Source: Solimonas terrae (lineage in GTDB: Bacteria; Pseudomonadota; Gammaproteobacteria; Nevskiales; Nevskiaceae). Taken from it: a stretch of 64,000 nt of DNA. The stretch lies in NCBI RefSeq assembly GCF_011067135.1, contig NZ_JAAMOW010000006.1, positions 273,589-337,588 on the forward strand. Direction: 5' to 3'. Each line of letters begins with the position of its first letter. Positions within the stretch are counted from its first letter, which is position 1. The translations under genes and the position numbers were made by a program. The notes beneath the pieces were generated by a model. It was not told the origin of the DNA, searched no databases, and saw nothing but the letters and a program-made list of their open reading frames with translations. This document shows positions 27,626 to 35,635 of this stretch, piece after piece.

Positions 27626-28927
27626 TCAGGCGACGCGCGGACAGGCGTCGGCAACGGCCAGCAGCACGCCGATGATGCGCGTGAATGCGGCCGGCGCGAG
27701 CGCCTTGCCGGTGTTGAGCAGCGACACGGAGATATCGCGCGCCGGATCGGCCCAGCACAGGACGGTCAGAAAGCCGAGGTGGCCGAACGCGGCGCCGGAG
27801 CCCGGGCCGTACAGGCCGACCGGGTTCTGGCCGAGCATGAAACCCGGCGAGTAGCGCATCGGCAGCAGAAGTTTGCGATCGAGCTGCAACGGCCCGACGG
27901 GCCGGATCGCGTCCGCCACGGTTTCCGGCTTGAAGATGCGCACGCCGTCGAGTTCGCCGCCGTTGAGCAGCATCTGGAACACGCGACAGCTGTCGTCGGC
28001 GCTCGCGTAGATGTTGCCGGCCGGCACGACCTGCGACAGGAAGGCCTCGTCGTTGGACGCGCGCACGGCGGCCTGCATCGGCACGCCGACCACGCGCTTG
28101 ATGTACTGGTTGGCCGGCCAGAACGGCCGGGGTCCGGTGCGGGCATTGACCGGCGCCAGATGGCGCAGCTCGGGCGCCAGGCCGAAGGTCATGTAGCGCA
28201 GCTTCAGCGGCCTGGCGATCCAGTCATGCAGCACGTCCGGCAGTTCGCGGCCGCTGGCGCGACGCACGATTTCGCCGATGATGAAACCGGCCGTCAGCGC
28301 GTGATAGGCCTGCTTGCTGAAATCCGGATCGAAGGGCTTGGCGGCGCACAGCAGTTCGATGATGCGGTCCCACTCGTGCAGCAGTTGCGGCGTCGGCTCG
28401 ACGTGCGGCACGTCGGGGATGCCGGCGCGATGCGCGAGCAGACCGCGGATCGTGATGCGGTCCTTGCCGTGCGGGGCGAACTCCGGAATGTAGTCGACAA
28501 CGCGATCGTCGAGCGACAGCACACCGTCGTCGACGAGCTTGTGGATCAGCAGCGAGGAAATCGATTTGGACGCCGAGAACAGGCTGACCGGCGAATCCGG
28601 CGTGATCACCACCGGCGTTTCGGTGTCGCCCGGCAGGTTGCCGTGCACACAGCCGATCGAGCGCTTGAGCACGATCTTGCCGCGCCGGCGGATTTCCATC
28701 GTGATCGCGGGATGCACGCCACCGCGGAAAAGGTGTTCGACCGCGGCCCAGATCCGTTCGCGGCCGGCGACGCTCATGTCGGCCTCGCGCGGATCGACTT
28801 CCGCGGCGCGATCGACGCGCGTCACGGCGGTGAGGTCATCCGGCACCCGCACGCTGGTCCACAGACAGCGGCCGACGGCGTCCAGCGCAGGCGCGGCAAG
28901 CGGCACGCGCGGCAGGCTCAGTTGCAT
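27626..28927 (-). CDS. Serine hydrolase, class C beta-lactamase-like (EstB type)
   Basis: 433 aa, penicillin-binding-protein/beta-lactamase fold. The nucleophile is the Ser of SLFSASKSISS (SxxK). The second-motif Tyr is in KQAYHALTAGF. A Gly-rich late motif (GSGAAFGHLGF) replaces the beta-lactamase KTG. No signal peptide, so probably a cytosolic esterase rather than a cell-wall enzyme. It lies 22 bp after a ferredoxin gene on the same strand, implying one transcript. Substrate likely an ester or lactone from lipid breakdown; inference. Confidence 0.9.
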   Translation of the reverse strand: MQLSLPRVPLAAPALDAVGRCLWTSVRVPDDLTAVTRVDRAAEVDPREADMSVAGRERIWAAVEHLFRGGVHPAITMEIRRRGKIVLKRSIGCVHGNLPGDTETPVVITPDSPVSLFSASKSISSLLIHKLVDDGVLSLDDRVVDYIPEFAPHGKDRITIRGLLAHRAGIPDVPHVEPTPQLLHEWDRIIELLCAAKPFDPDFSKQAYHALTAGFIIGEIVRRASGRELPDVLHDWIARPLKLRYMTFGLAPELRHLAPVNARTGPRPFWPANQYIKRVVGVPMQAAVRASNDEAFLSQVVPAGNIYASADDSCRVFQMLLNGGELDGVRIFKPETVADAIRPVGPLQLDRKLLLPMRYSPGFMLGQNPVGLYGPGSGAAFGHLGFLTVLCWADPARDISVSLLNTGKALAPAAFTRIIGVLLAVADACPRVA

Positions 28928-28949
28928 GACGTGATGTCCGTGCAGGAGT

Positions 28950-29270
28950 TCAGAACTGCGCCTTGGGCACGTGCGCGACGATGCCGTCGAGTTCGTCCTT
29001 GACCAGTACCTGGCAGCCGAGGCGGCTGGTCGGGCCGGGATCGATCGCGCCCTCGATCATCGCTTCTTCCATTTCATCACGCGGCGGCAGCTTCGCGTAC
29101 CAGGCCTCGTCGATGTACAGGTGGCAGGTCGCGCAGGAGCATGAACCGCCGCATTCGCCGACGATGCCGCGCACGAAGTTGTTGGTGGCCGCTTCCATCA
29201 GCGACTGGCCGACGGGCGCTTCGACGGTCTGGCTGCTGCCGTCGGGCTGGATGAAGACAATCTTGGGCAT
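28950..29270 (-). CDS. [2Fe-2S] ferredoxin (adrenodoxin type)
   Basis: 106 aa. Cluster ligands in CGGSCSCATC (C-x5-C-x2-C) and the fourth Cys in SRLGCQVLV. An additional Cys lies inside the loop at the fifth position of the motif, unlike the ferredoxin at 8233-8556. Start at ATG 29270 (MPKIVFIQPDG); upstream in-frame sequence is arginine-rich and looks untranslated. No oxygenase or P450 is adjacent; its neighbour downstream is an esterase-like serine hydrolase. It may serve the Rieske oxygenase or a distant P450. Confidence 0.9.
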   Translation of the reverse strand: MPKIVFIQPDGSSQTVEAPVGQSLMEAATNNFVRGIVGECGGSCSCATCHLYIDEAWYAKLPPRDEMEEAMIEGAIDPGPTSRLGCQVLVKDELDGIVAHVPKAQF

Positions 29271-29559
29271 GTTCGTAAAAGAGCCGTATCGGACGGCGGT
29301 CAGGACATCGTGGCGTACAGCCCGGCGCCCGGCGTCCGATATCGGACCGGCGGCGCCTGAAGGCAGACGAGGGCGGTTACGCGACGAAGCTGCTGCGCGC
29401 TTCCGGCGGAACAGTGTGGCGCCAATGATCGCACAGTCACTTCGGCCATATGCAGTAAGGGTCCGGCCGGTGCCGCTCCGCCCGCGGTCGAACCCGGCAG
29501 CGCCGGACGCGCTGCGGAGCAGCAAGCCGACGGCCGGGCGATCATGCGATACGGCCGCC

Positions 29560-29985
29560 TCACTCGCCGCGGTAGCTCGCCCAGTTCTTGTCGGTCTCGT
29601 GCAGCGTCAGCTCGTGCATCAGCGCGCCGAAGCGCGGCTGCAGGGTGTTCCAGAACAGCACGGCGAGATTCTCGACGGTCGGATTGAGGCCGCGGCACAG
29701 CGGCGAGTCGAGATTCAGATGGCGATGATCGACCTGGTCGAGGATCAGCTCCTGGATCGCGTCGCGCATTTCGGTGATGTTGACGACCACGCCGGTCTTC
29801 GGATCGATGCCGCCGCGCAGCGTCAGTTCCAGCACGTAGTTGTGGCCGTGTCCGTGTTCGCGTGCGCAGGGACCGAACAGCGCGTGGTTCTGTTCTGCGC
29901 TGAGTTCGTCCGACCACAGGCGATGCGCGGCCGCGAAGCTCTCGCGCCGCGTCAGATAGACCACGGGATGTTTGTCAGTCGTCAT
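29560..29985 (-). CDS. 6-pyruvoyl-tetrahydropterin synthase-type enzyme
   Basis: 141 aa, T-fold enzyme acting on dihydroneopterin triphosphate. Zinc ligands His21 (FAAAHR), His46 and His48 (HGHGHNY); catalytic Cys40 in LFGPCAREHG. The order and spacing, with GIDPKTGVVVNI and the ending HETDKNWASYRGE, look closer to animal PTPS than to the QueD enzymes of queuosine synthesis. Its start overlaps the end of an upstream SDR gene by 11 bp. The pair would make sense as PTPS plus a sepiapterin-reductase-like step, but a 6-carboxytetrahydropterin (QueD) role is not excluded. Confidence 0.88.
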   Translation of the reverse strand: MTTDKHPVVYLTRRESFAAAHRLWSDELSAEQNHALFGPCAREHGHGHNYVLELTLRGGIDPKTGVVVNITEMRDAIQELILDQVDHRHLNLDSPLCRGLNPTVENLAVLFWNTLQPRFGALMHELTLHETDKNWASYRGE

Positions 29986-30679
29986 TGCAATGCACCTCGA
30001 CGATGGTGCCGGTGATCGGCGCCGAGCGCTTGCGATCGAGCAGAAAGGAAACGGTCGGCGCGATGTCGCCGGGCAGCGTGCGTGCTTCCACGCCGAGCGC
30101 TTCGATCATCGCCGTCTTCATCGTGCCCGGCGCGATGGCATTGACACGAATGCCGTACGGCTTGCCTTCCAGCGCCAGGGCTTCGGTGAGGCCGACGACC
30201 GCGTGCTTGGACGTGGCATACGCACCGAAGCCGCTGAAGCGCTGCATGCCGCGCAGCCCGCCGAGCGAGGACACGTTGACGATGTCGCCGGGCGTGCCGG
30301 CTTCGCGCCACTGGCGCATCGCGGCGCGGCAGGCGTTGAAGGTGCCGCCGACGTTGATCGCCATCACCTCGGCAAAGCGCTCGGGCGTCAGCTCGTCCCA
30401 GATCGCGCCGCGGCCGAGTATGGCGGCGCTGCAGACCAGCGCATCGGGGGCGAAGTCACGCAGCGCGCCTTCCAGCTGCGGCGCGTCGCTGACATCGAGC
30501 GCATAGGTTTCGACGCGCGCACCGTCGTCGCGAAGTTCGCGGGCCAGGCTTTCGAGCGGCGCCGCGCGCCGGCCGCAGAGACCGACGCGCCGGCCTTCGC
30601 GTGCCAGTTCACGCGCGACCGCGGCACCCAGTCCGGAGCCGCCGCCGGTGATGAACACCGATGTCTGTTTGCCATCCAT
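29975..30679 (-). CDS. SDR oxidoreductase coupled to pterin synthase
   Basis: 234 aa classical SDR. Cofactor motif TGGGSGLG, NADP-favouring CGRRAAPL after the second strand, catalytic Ser in NVSSLGG and Tyr/Lys in YATSKHAV, and NAIAPGTMKT. The NNAG motif is replaced by VCSAAIL. The 3' end overlaps the pterin synthase gene by 11 bp, so both are translated from one message. In that context a sepiapterin or pyruvoyl-tetrahydropterin reductase is an attractive guess; a general SDR is the safe call. Confidence 0.9.
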   Translation of the reverse strand: MDGKQTSVFITGGGSGLGAAVARELAREGRRVGLCGRRAAPLESLARELRDDGARVETYALDVSDAPQLEGALRDFAPDALVCSAAILGRGAIWDELTPERFAEVMAINVGGTFNACRAAMRQWREAGTPGDIVNVSSLGGLRGMQRFSGFGAYATSKHAVVGLTEALALEGKPYGIRVNAIAPGTMKTAMIEALGVEARTLPGDIAPTVSFLLDRKRSAPITGTIVEVHCNDD

Positions 30680-30792
30680 GCCGGGATTGTCGCACGGTCG
30701 CCGCGCAGGTCGTCATGCAGACGCGGGAGGGCTCGACGCCGCTTACACGATCGCCGAACATTCCGGACCTCTTCCCCAACCACGAGGTCGCC

Positions 30793-31734
30793 ATGCATCG
30801 CTCGCACCTTTCCCTCGCCCTTGCCGCTGCCGTGCTGGCCCTGTGTGGCGCGACGACCGTCGCTGCAGGCCCGACCGCGATTCGGACGCAGGCGCCGAGC
30901 ATGGCCGCGGCCGGCTTCTATCGCCTGCCGCTCGGCAAGTTCACGGTCACCGCGCTCGCCGACGGCAGCTTCGACATGCCGGCGCCGAAACTGCTGATCG
31001 AGGACCAGCCGGGCATCGTCAAGCAACTGCTCGGCGCCGCCGGTTACGGCGACACCGTGCCGACCTCGATCAACGGCTTCCTGATCGATACCGGCAGCAA
31101 GCGCGTGCTGATCGACACCGGCAGCGGCGGCGCGATGGGACCGACGACCGGCAAGCTGCTCGAACATCTGCGCGCGGCCGGCTACGACCCCGCACAGATC
31201 GACGAGATCCTGATCACGCATCTGCATCCGGATCATTTCGGCGGGCTCACGCATGACGGCAGGATGGTGTTTCCGAATGCCGTGCTGCGGATGTCGGCGG
31301 CCGAACTGAAGTTCTGGGTCGACGACGCGAAAACCGCGTCCGCCGACGCCAGGGCGGCACTCGCGCCATACCGCGCCGCAGGACATCTGCAGCCGTTCGC
31401 CGCCGGCGCGACGCTGGACCCCGGCATCACCGCCGTCGACACCAGGGGGCACACCGCCGGCCACAGCAGCTACCGGATCGAAAGCGAGGGTAAGACGCTG
31501 CTGGTCTGGGGGGATCTGCTGCACGTCGCCGCCGTGCAGTTCGCCGATCCGAAAGTGACGATCCAGTACGACACCACGCCGACCGCAGCCGAAGCGCAAC
31601 GCGAGAAAGTGCTCGCCGACGCCGCCCGCAGCGGCGAGTGGATTGCCGCCGCGCACATCGCGTTCCCGGGCATCGGCCATGTCGTCAAGGCCGGCGACGA
31701 GTACGCCTGGCAGCCGATCGAAACAAAACCCTGA
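30793..31734 (+). CDS. Exported MBL-fold metallo-hydrolase
   Basis: 313 aa with a Sec signal peptide (MHRSHLSLALAAAVLALCGATTVAA). The metallo-beta-lactamase metal motif is ITHLHPDHFGG, with further ligands in DTRGHTAGHSSY and LLVWGDLLHV. The layout resembles AHL-lactonase/lactonase-like periplasmic enzymes more than true beta-lactamases. Start at ATG 30793 with GAGGTCGCC upstream; a longer ORF beginning inside the divergent SDR promoter is unlikely. Convergent with the acyl-CoA synthetase. Substrate unknown. Confidence 0.92.
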   Translation: MHRSHLSLALAAAVLALCGATTVAAGPTAIRTQAPSMAAAGFYRLPLGKFTVTALADGSFDMPAPKLLIEDQPGIVKQLLGAAGYGDTVPTSINGFLIDTGSKRVLIDTGSGGAMGPTTGKLLEHLRAAGYDPAQIDEILITHLHPDHFGGLTHDGRMVFPNAVLRMSAAELKFWVDDAKTASADARAALAPYRAAGHLQPFAAGATLDPGITAVDTRGHTAGHSSYRIESEGKTLLVWGDLLHVAAVQFADPKVTIQYDTTPTAAEAQREKVLADAARSGEWIAAAHIAFPGIGHVVKAGDEYAWQPIETKP

Positions 31735-31760
31735 TCGCGCCGCTGGCGCGAACACCGGGT

Positions 31761-33653
31761 TCAGCGCTTCGTGCGGAGCGCGGCGCCGATTTCGACGAGC
31801 ACCTGCGGGTCGTCGATGGTGGCCGGCATCGCGTAGTCCTTGCCGTCGGCGATCGCGCGCATGGTGGCGCGCAGGACCTTGCCAGAACGCGTCTTCGGCA
31901 GGCGTGCGACGACGGCGATCTGCTTGAGCGCGGCGACGGCGCCGATCTGCTCGCGCATGCGCGCGACCAGTTCCCCGGCGATCTGCTCGTGGCTCTTGCC
32001 GACACCGGTCTTCAGCACCACCAGCCCGATCGGCACCTGCCCTTTCAGCGCATCGGCAGCGCCGATCACGGCGCACTCGGCGACGTCCGGGTGACTGGCG
32101 AGCACCTCTTCCATGGCGCCGGTCGACAGGCGATGACCGGCGACGTTGATGATGTCGTCGATGCGTGACATCACCCAGAAGTAACCGTCGTCGTCGACAT
32201 AACCGGCATCGCCGGCAAGGTAGTAGCCCGGATAGCGCGTCAGGTAGTTGTCGATGTAGCCCTGCTCGTTGTTCCACATCGTCGTCAGCGTGCCCGGCGG
32301 CAACGGCAGCTTGATCGCGACATTGCCGATCTCGCCCTTCGCCGCGACCTGGCCGTCGGCGTCGAGCACCTGCACATCGAAGCCGGGCACCGGCACGCTG
32401 GCCGAACCGGCCTTCACCGGCAGCGCTTCGATGCCGCGCGGATTGGCGATCGCCGGCCAGCCCAGTTCGGTCTGCCACCAGTTGTCGATCACCGGCCGCT
32501 GCAGCTGTGCGGCCGCCCAGTCGATGGTGTCCGGATCGCAGCGTTCGCCGGCCAGGTACAAGGTGCGGAACTGCGACAGGTCGTACTGCTTCAGCAGTTC
32601 GCCGCGCGGGTCTTCCTTCTTGATCGCGCGAAACGCGGTCGGTGCGGTAAAGAAACTTTTCACCTTGTGCTGCGAAATCACGCGCCAGAACGCGCCGGCG
32701 TCCGGCGTGCCGACCGGCTTGCCTTCGTAGAGGATGGTCGTGCAGCCGGCCAGCAGCGGGCCGTAGACGATGTACGAGTGGCCGACCACCCAGCCGACAT
32801 CGGAGGCGGCCCAGAACACGTCGCCGGTACCGCAGTCGTAGACCGCGCCCATCGAGTAGCGCATCGCCACGGCATGACCGCCGTTGTCGCGCACCACGCC
32901 TTTCGGCTTGCCCGTGGTGCCGGAGGTATACAGCACGTACAGCGGATCGGTGGCGGCGACCGGCACGCACGCTGCCGGTTGCGCGGCGGCGACGGCGTCC
33001 TGCCAGTCGACATCGCGACCCGCCGTCATCGCCGCGAGGCTTTGCGGACGCTGCAGGATGATCGTGCGCCGCACCTTGTGCGTGGCCAGCTCGATCGCCT
33101 GATCGAGCAAGGGCTTGTATTCGACGATGCGGCCGGGCTCGATGCCGCACGACGCCGACACGATCAGCACCGGCTCGGCGGCATCGATGCGTTTGGCGAG
33201 TTCCGGCGCGGCGAAGCCGCCGAACACCACCGAGTGCACGGCGCCGATGCGCGCGCAGGCCAGCATCGCGATCGCCGCTTCCGGCACCATCGGCATGTAG
33301 ATGACGACGCGGTCGCCGGTGTCGACGCCGTTGGCGCGCAAGGCGCCGGCGAACCGGGCGACGCGATCGCGCAGCTGGCGATAGCTGAACGTGGTCTGCG
33401 TGCCGGTCAGCGGGCTGTCGTAGATCAGCGCGGCCTGCTCGCCGCGGCCCTCGTCGATCCAGCGGTCGAGCGCGTTGTCGCAGGTGTTCAGTTCGCCACC
33501 GGCGAACCAGTGCCAGGTCGGGCGCGACGGCGAGCTGCCGGCGTCAAGCACCCGCTGCCATTTTTTCGACCAGCGCAGCGTCGCCGCCTGTTCGGCCCAG
33601 AAGGCTTCCGGATCGGCGATCGAGCGGCGGTAGGTTTCGGCGTAGGCACTCAT
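31761..33653 (-). CDS. prpE: Propionyl-CoA/acyl-CoA synthetase (PrpE-like)
   Basis: 630 aa, AMP-forming acyl-CoA synthetase of the ACS/PrpE branch, activating short acyl chains such as propionate with ATP and CoA. Motifs: YVLYTSGTTGKPKGVVRD (P-loop, A3), VGWVVGHSY, NWWQTELGW (A5), AGDAGYVDDDG (A7), RIDDIINVAGHRLS (A8) and the catalytic/acetylatable Lys in RLPKTRSGKVLR (A10). Length and the N-terminal WSKKWQRVLD region fit PrpE better than Acs, although the exact acid is not proven. Start at ATG 33653 with TGAGGAG upstream. Probably helps consume propionyl-CoA from odd-chain or sterol side-chain breakdown. Confidence 0.9.
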   Translation of the reverse strand: MSAYAETYRRSIADPEAFWAEQAATLRWSKKWQRVLDAGSSPSRPTWHWFAGGELNTCDNALDRWIDEGRGEQAALIYDSPLTGTQTTFSYRQLRDRVARFAGALRANGVDTGDRVVIYMPMVPEAAIAMLACARIGAVHSVVFGGFAAPELAKRIDAAEPVLIVSASCGIEPGRIVEYKPLLDQAIELATHKVRRTIILQRPQSLAAMTAGRDVDWQDAVAAAQPAACVPVAATDPLYVLYTSGTTGKPKGVVRDNGGHAVAMRYSMGAVYDCGTGDVFWAASDVGWVVGHSYIVYGPLLAGCTTILYEGKPVGTPDAGAFWRVISQHKVKSFFTAPTAFRAIKKEDPRGELLKQYDLSQFRTLYLAGERCDPDTIDWAAAQLQRPVIDNWWQTELGWPAIANPRGIEALPVKAGSASVPVPGFDVQVLDADGQVAAKGEIGNVAIKLPLPPGTLTTMWNNEQGYIDNYLTRYPGYYLAGDAGYVDDDGYFWVMSRIDDIINVAGHRLSTGAMEEVLASHPDVAECAVIGAADALKGQVPIGLVVLKTGVGKSHEQIAGELVARMREQIGAVAALKQIAVVARLPKTRSGKVLRATMRAIADGKDYAMPATIDDPQVLVEIGAALRTKR

Positions 33654-33813
33654 GCGGCACTCCTCACGGATGTCCTCGCCCGCAGGCAGGAGCTTCTTCG
33701 GATGGCCTCAGTGTATCGGCAGCCCGCGCAGCGACCTCATGCATTCTGGCGAGATCGCCGACCGCGGCGCGCGCCGACGCCGCGGCGGTGACGCCGCCCG
33801 ATGCGAGCTTGCG

Positions 33814-34818
33814 CTACAGCGTGCTGCGCGCGAACGCGACGATGTCCTCGCGCGCCTGTCGCACTTCCGGATACAGCGCGCCGAACAGCGGGAAAGCATG
33901 CGGCAGCACCGGCCAGATCTCGAACCGCACGTCGACGCCGGCGGCCTTCGCGCGGCGCGCAAACAGCACGGTGTCGTCCAGCAGCACTTCGGCATCGCTC
34001 GCCAGCAGATACATCGGCGGGAACCCGCGGCAGTCGGCGTACAGCGGCGACAGTTCGGGATCGCAGGCATCGTGGCCGCCGGCGTACATCTCGTCGACGC
34101 GCTGCAGCGACGCGATCGGCAGGATCGGATCACTTTTCATGCGCAGCGTGCGCGACGGCGGCGCGTGCACGCGGCCCAGCTCGGTGGCCGGCGACACCGG
34201 GATCGCGCAGGCCGGCATCGGCCAGCCTTTCCGGCGAATGCGCTGCAGCAGGCCGAGCACCAGATTGCCGCCCGCCGATTCGCCGGCAAGCACGATGCGC
34301 GGACCCGCGAAGCCGAGATCAAGCAGGGCCTTGTAGGCGCGCTCGCAATCGTCGAGCGCCGCCGGAAAGCGGTTGAACGGTGCGAGCCGGTAGTCCGGCA
34401 GGAATCCCACCGCATCGAGTTCGCGGCACAGCTGGGCGACCAGCCTGACGTGGATTTCCGGCGCCGCCGGCAGCACGAAGGCGCCGCCGTGCAACCACAG
34501 CACGACCGGCTTGCCGGTCTGGTCGAGATGACCGACGACATGACCGGGCACGCCGGCGTCCGGTGCACCGATCACGTCGTAGTCGAGATCGAAGCCGCAG
34601 GCGTCCTTGCAGACACGGCTCGCGGTCAGCAGTTGCAGTCGCGCGATACGTTCGTAGGAACCGTGCAGCGCCCACTTCAGCCACGGCCGCATGAAGCGCC
34701 GCAGCAGCCAGGTGATGAGGCGGCTGCGACGGCTGATGAACACGTTCTTCAGTGTCGGCGTCCCGGTCTCGGTCGTCGGCAGGCGCGCGCGCTGCAGCTC
34801 ATGGGCTTCGGCTTTCAT
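33814..34818 (-). CDS. Alpha/beta hydrolase, hormone-sensitive-lipase (HSL) type
   Basis: 334 aa esterase. The HSL oxyanion motif HGGAFV (LWLHGGAFVLPAA) and nucleophile GESAGGN are clear; the Asp is probably in LLASDAEVLLDD and the His in LPHAFPLFG. Residues 30-70 contain an amphipathic cap helix with several Trp and Arg. No signal peptide. It follows the LysE-type exporter by 37 bp on the same strand and precedes the acyl-CoA synthetase by 160 bp. It may release an acid that the synthetase then activates; this link is inference. Confidence 0.92.
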   Translation of the reverse strand: MKAEAHELQRARLPTTETGTPTLKNVFISRRSRLITWLLRRFMRPWLKWALHGSYERIARLQLLTASRVCKDACGFDLDYDVIGAPDAGVPGHVVGHLDQTGKPVVLWLHGGAFVLPAAPEIHVRLVAQLCRELDAVGFLPDYRLAPFNRFPAALDDCERAYKALLDLGFAGPRIVLAGESAGGNLVLGLLQRIRRKGWPMPACAIPVSPATELGRVHAPPSRTLRMKSDPILPIASLQRVDEMYAGGHDACDPELSPLYADCRGFPPMYLLASDAEVLLDDTVLFARRAKAAGVDVRFEIWPVLPHAFPLFGALYPEVRQAREDIVAFARSTL

Positions 34819-34855
34819 CGCCGCAGTCTAAGCAAATGCACGGCCCCGCGCCCGC

Positions 34856-35533
34856 TCAGCGCCCGAGCGCCAGCGCCGGCAGGCCGCCAACCACCGCCGG
34901 GCCATGACTGCCAGCGAACAAGGGCTTGACCATCCACGCCGCGCAGACGATCAGCAGCGAGGCCATTGCCAGGCCGAACGCGATCTGCACCGATGGCCGC
35001 GACAGATGCCGCCGCAGCTGGGCGCCGAGCGCCGCCCAGGCGAGGATGCACGGCAGATTGACGGCACCGAACACGATCACCAGCATCGCGATGCGTGCGG
35101 CGCCAGGCAGTTCGACGCGCGCGATCAGGGTGGCGCCGGCAACGGCCATCGACCAGGCCTTGGGATTGATCCACTGGAACAGCACGGCTTCACCGAAGCG
35201 CATCGGCCGCGCCTCCGCCGCGCCGGCGTCCGGCACGCCAGCCGCGATCGGGTTCAACATCTTCGCCGCCAGCCACAGCAGATAGATCGCGCACAGCACC
35301 GCGGCGACGTTCTGCAGCGTCGGCCAGCGGGCGATCAGGGCGCCGAGGCCGAGTGCGCCGGCCGCCAGCAGCACGCAGAAGCCGATCGAGACGCCGGCCA
35401 GATGACCGAGCGTGCGGCGCAGGCCGAAGCGCACGCCGGACTGCATCAGCATGATGTTGTTCGGGCCGGGCGTGATCGAACTGACGAACGCCAGTGACGC
35501 CAGTGCCGTGAGAAAACCAGGTGCGGATTCCAT
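34856..35533 (-). CDS. LysE/RhtB-family amino acid exporter
   Basis: 225 aa inner-membrane protein with about six hydrophobic segments. The signature SSITPGPNNIMLMQSGVRFG is diagnostic for LysE/RhtB, and VLFQWINPKAW is the second conserved element. Exports amino acids or analogues. ATG 35533 follows GGAGTGCGCGC. It is divergent from a MocR-type regulator across 102 bp, the common arrangement in which such a regulator controls the exporter. Confidence 0.93.
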   Translation of the reverse strand: MESAPGFLTALASLAFVSSITPGPNNIMLMQSGVRFGLRRTLGHLAGVSIGFCVLLAAGALGLGALIARWPTLQNVAAVLCAIYLLWLAAKMLNPIAAGVPDAGAAEARPMRFGEAVLFQWINPKAWSMAVAGATLIARVELPGAARIAMLVIVFGAVNLPCILAWAALGAQLRRHLSRPSVQIAFGLAMASLLIVCAAWMVKPLFAGSHGPAVVGGLPALALGR

Positions 35534-35586
35534 CGCGCGCACTCCACGGTGTTGAATGGCCGCACATTGTCGTGATCGGGCGGCAG

Positions 35587-35601
35587 GTGATACAGATACA
35601 C
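35587..35601. promoter_or_regulatory. Candidate MocR operator in LysE/MocR intergenic region
   Basis: GTGATACAGATACAC contains a directly repeated GATACA unit and an overall near-palindromic outline (GTG...CAC). It lies between the divergent exporter and regulator genes, about 50 bp from either start, where a MocR-type regulator would bind. Placement and symmetry only; no binding evidence. Confidence 0.4.
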
Positions 35602-35635
35602 TGCGCGTGAATTTCGGCAATAACAGTTGGTCGCC

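Noticed and set aside
30388..33150. A 920-residue minus-strand frame overlapping the acyl-CoA synthetase, MBL and SDR genes.
   Set aside because: It is an out-of-frame reading of three well-supported genes with Arg/Ala bias; no motif of its own.
31761..33653. Annotation as acetyl-CoA synthetase (acs).
   Set aside because: N-terminal region and length fit the propionyl-CoA synthetase branch better, although the true acid is not proven.
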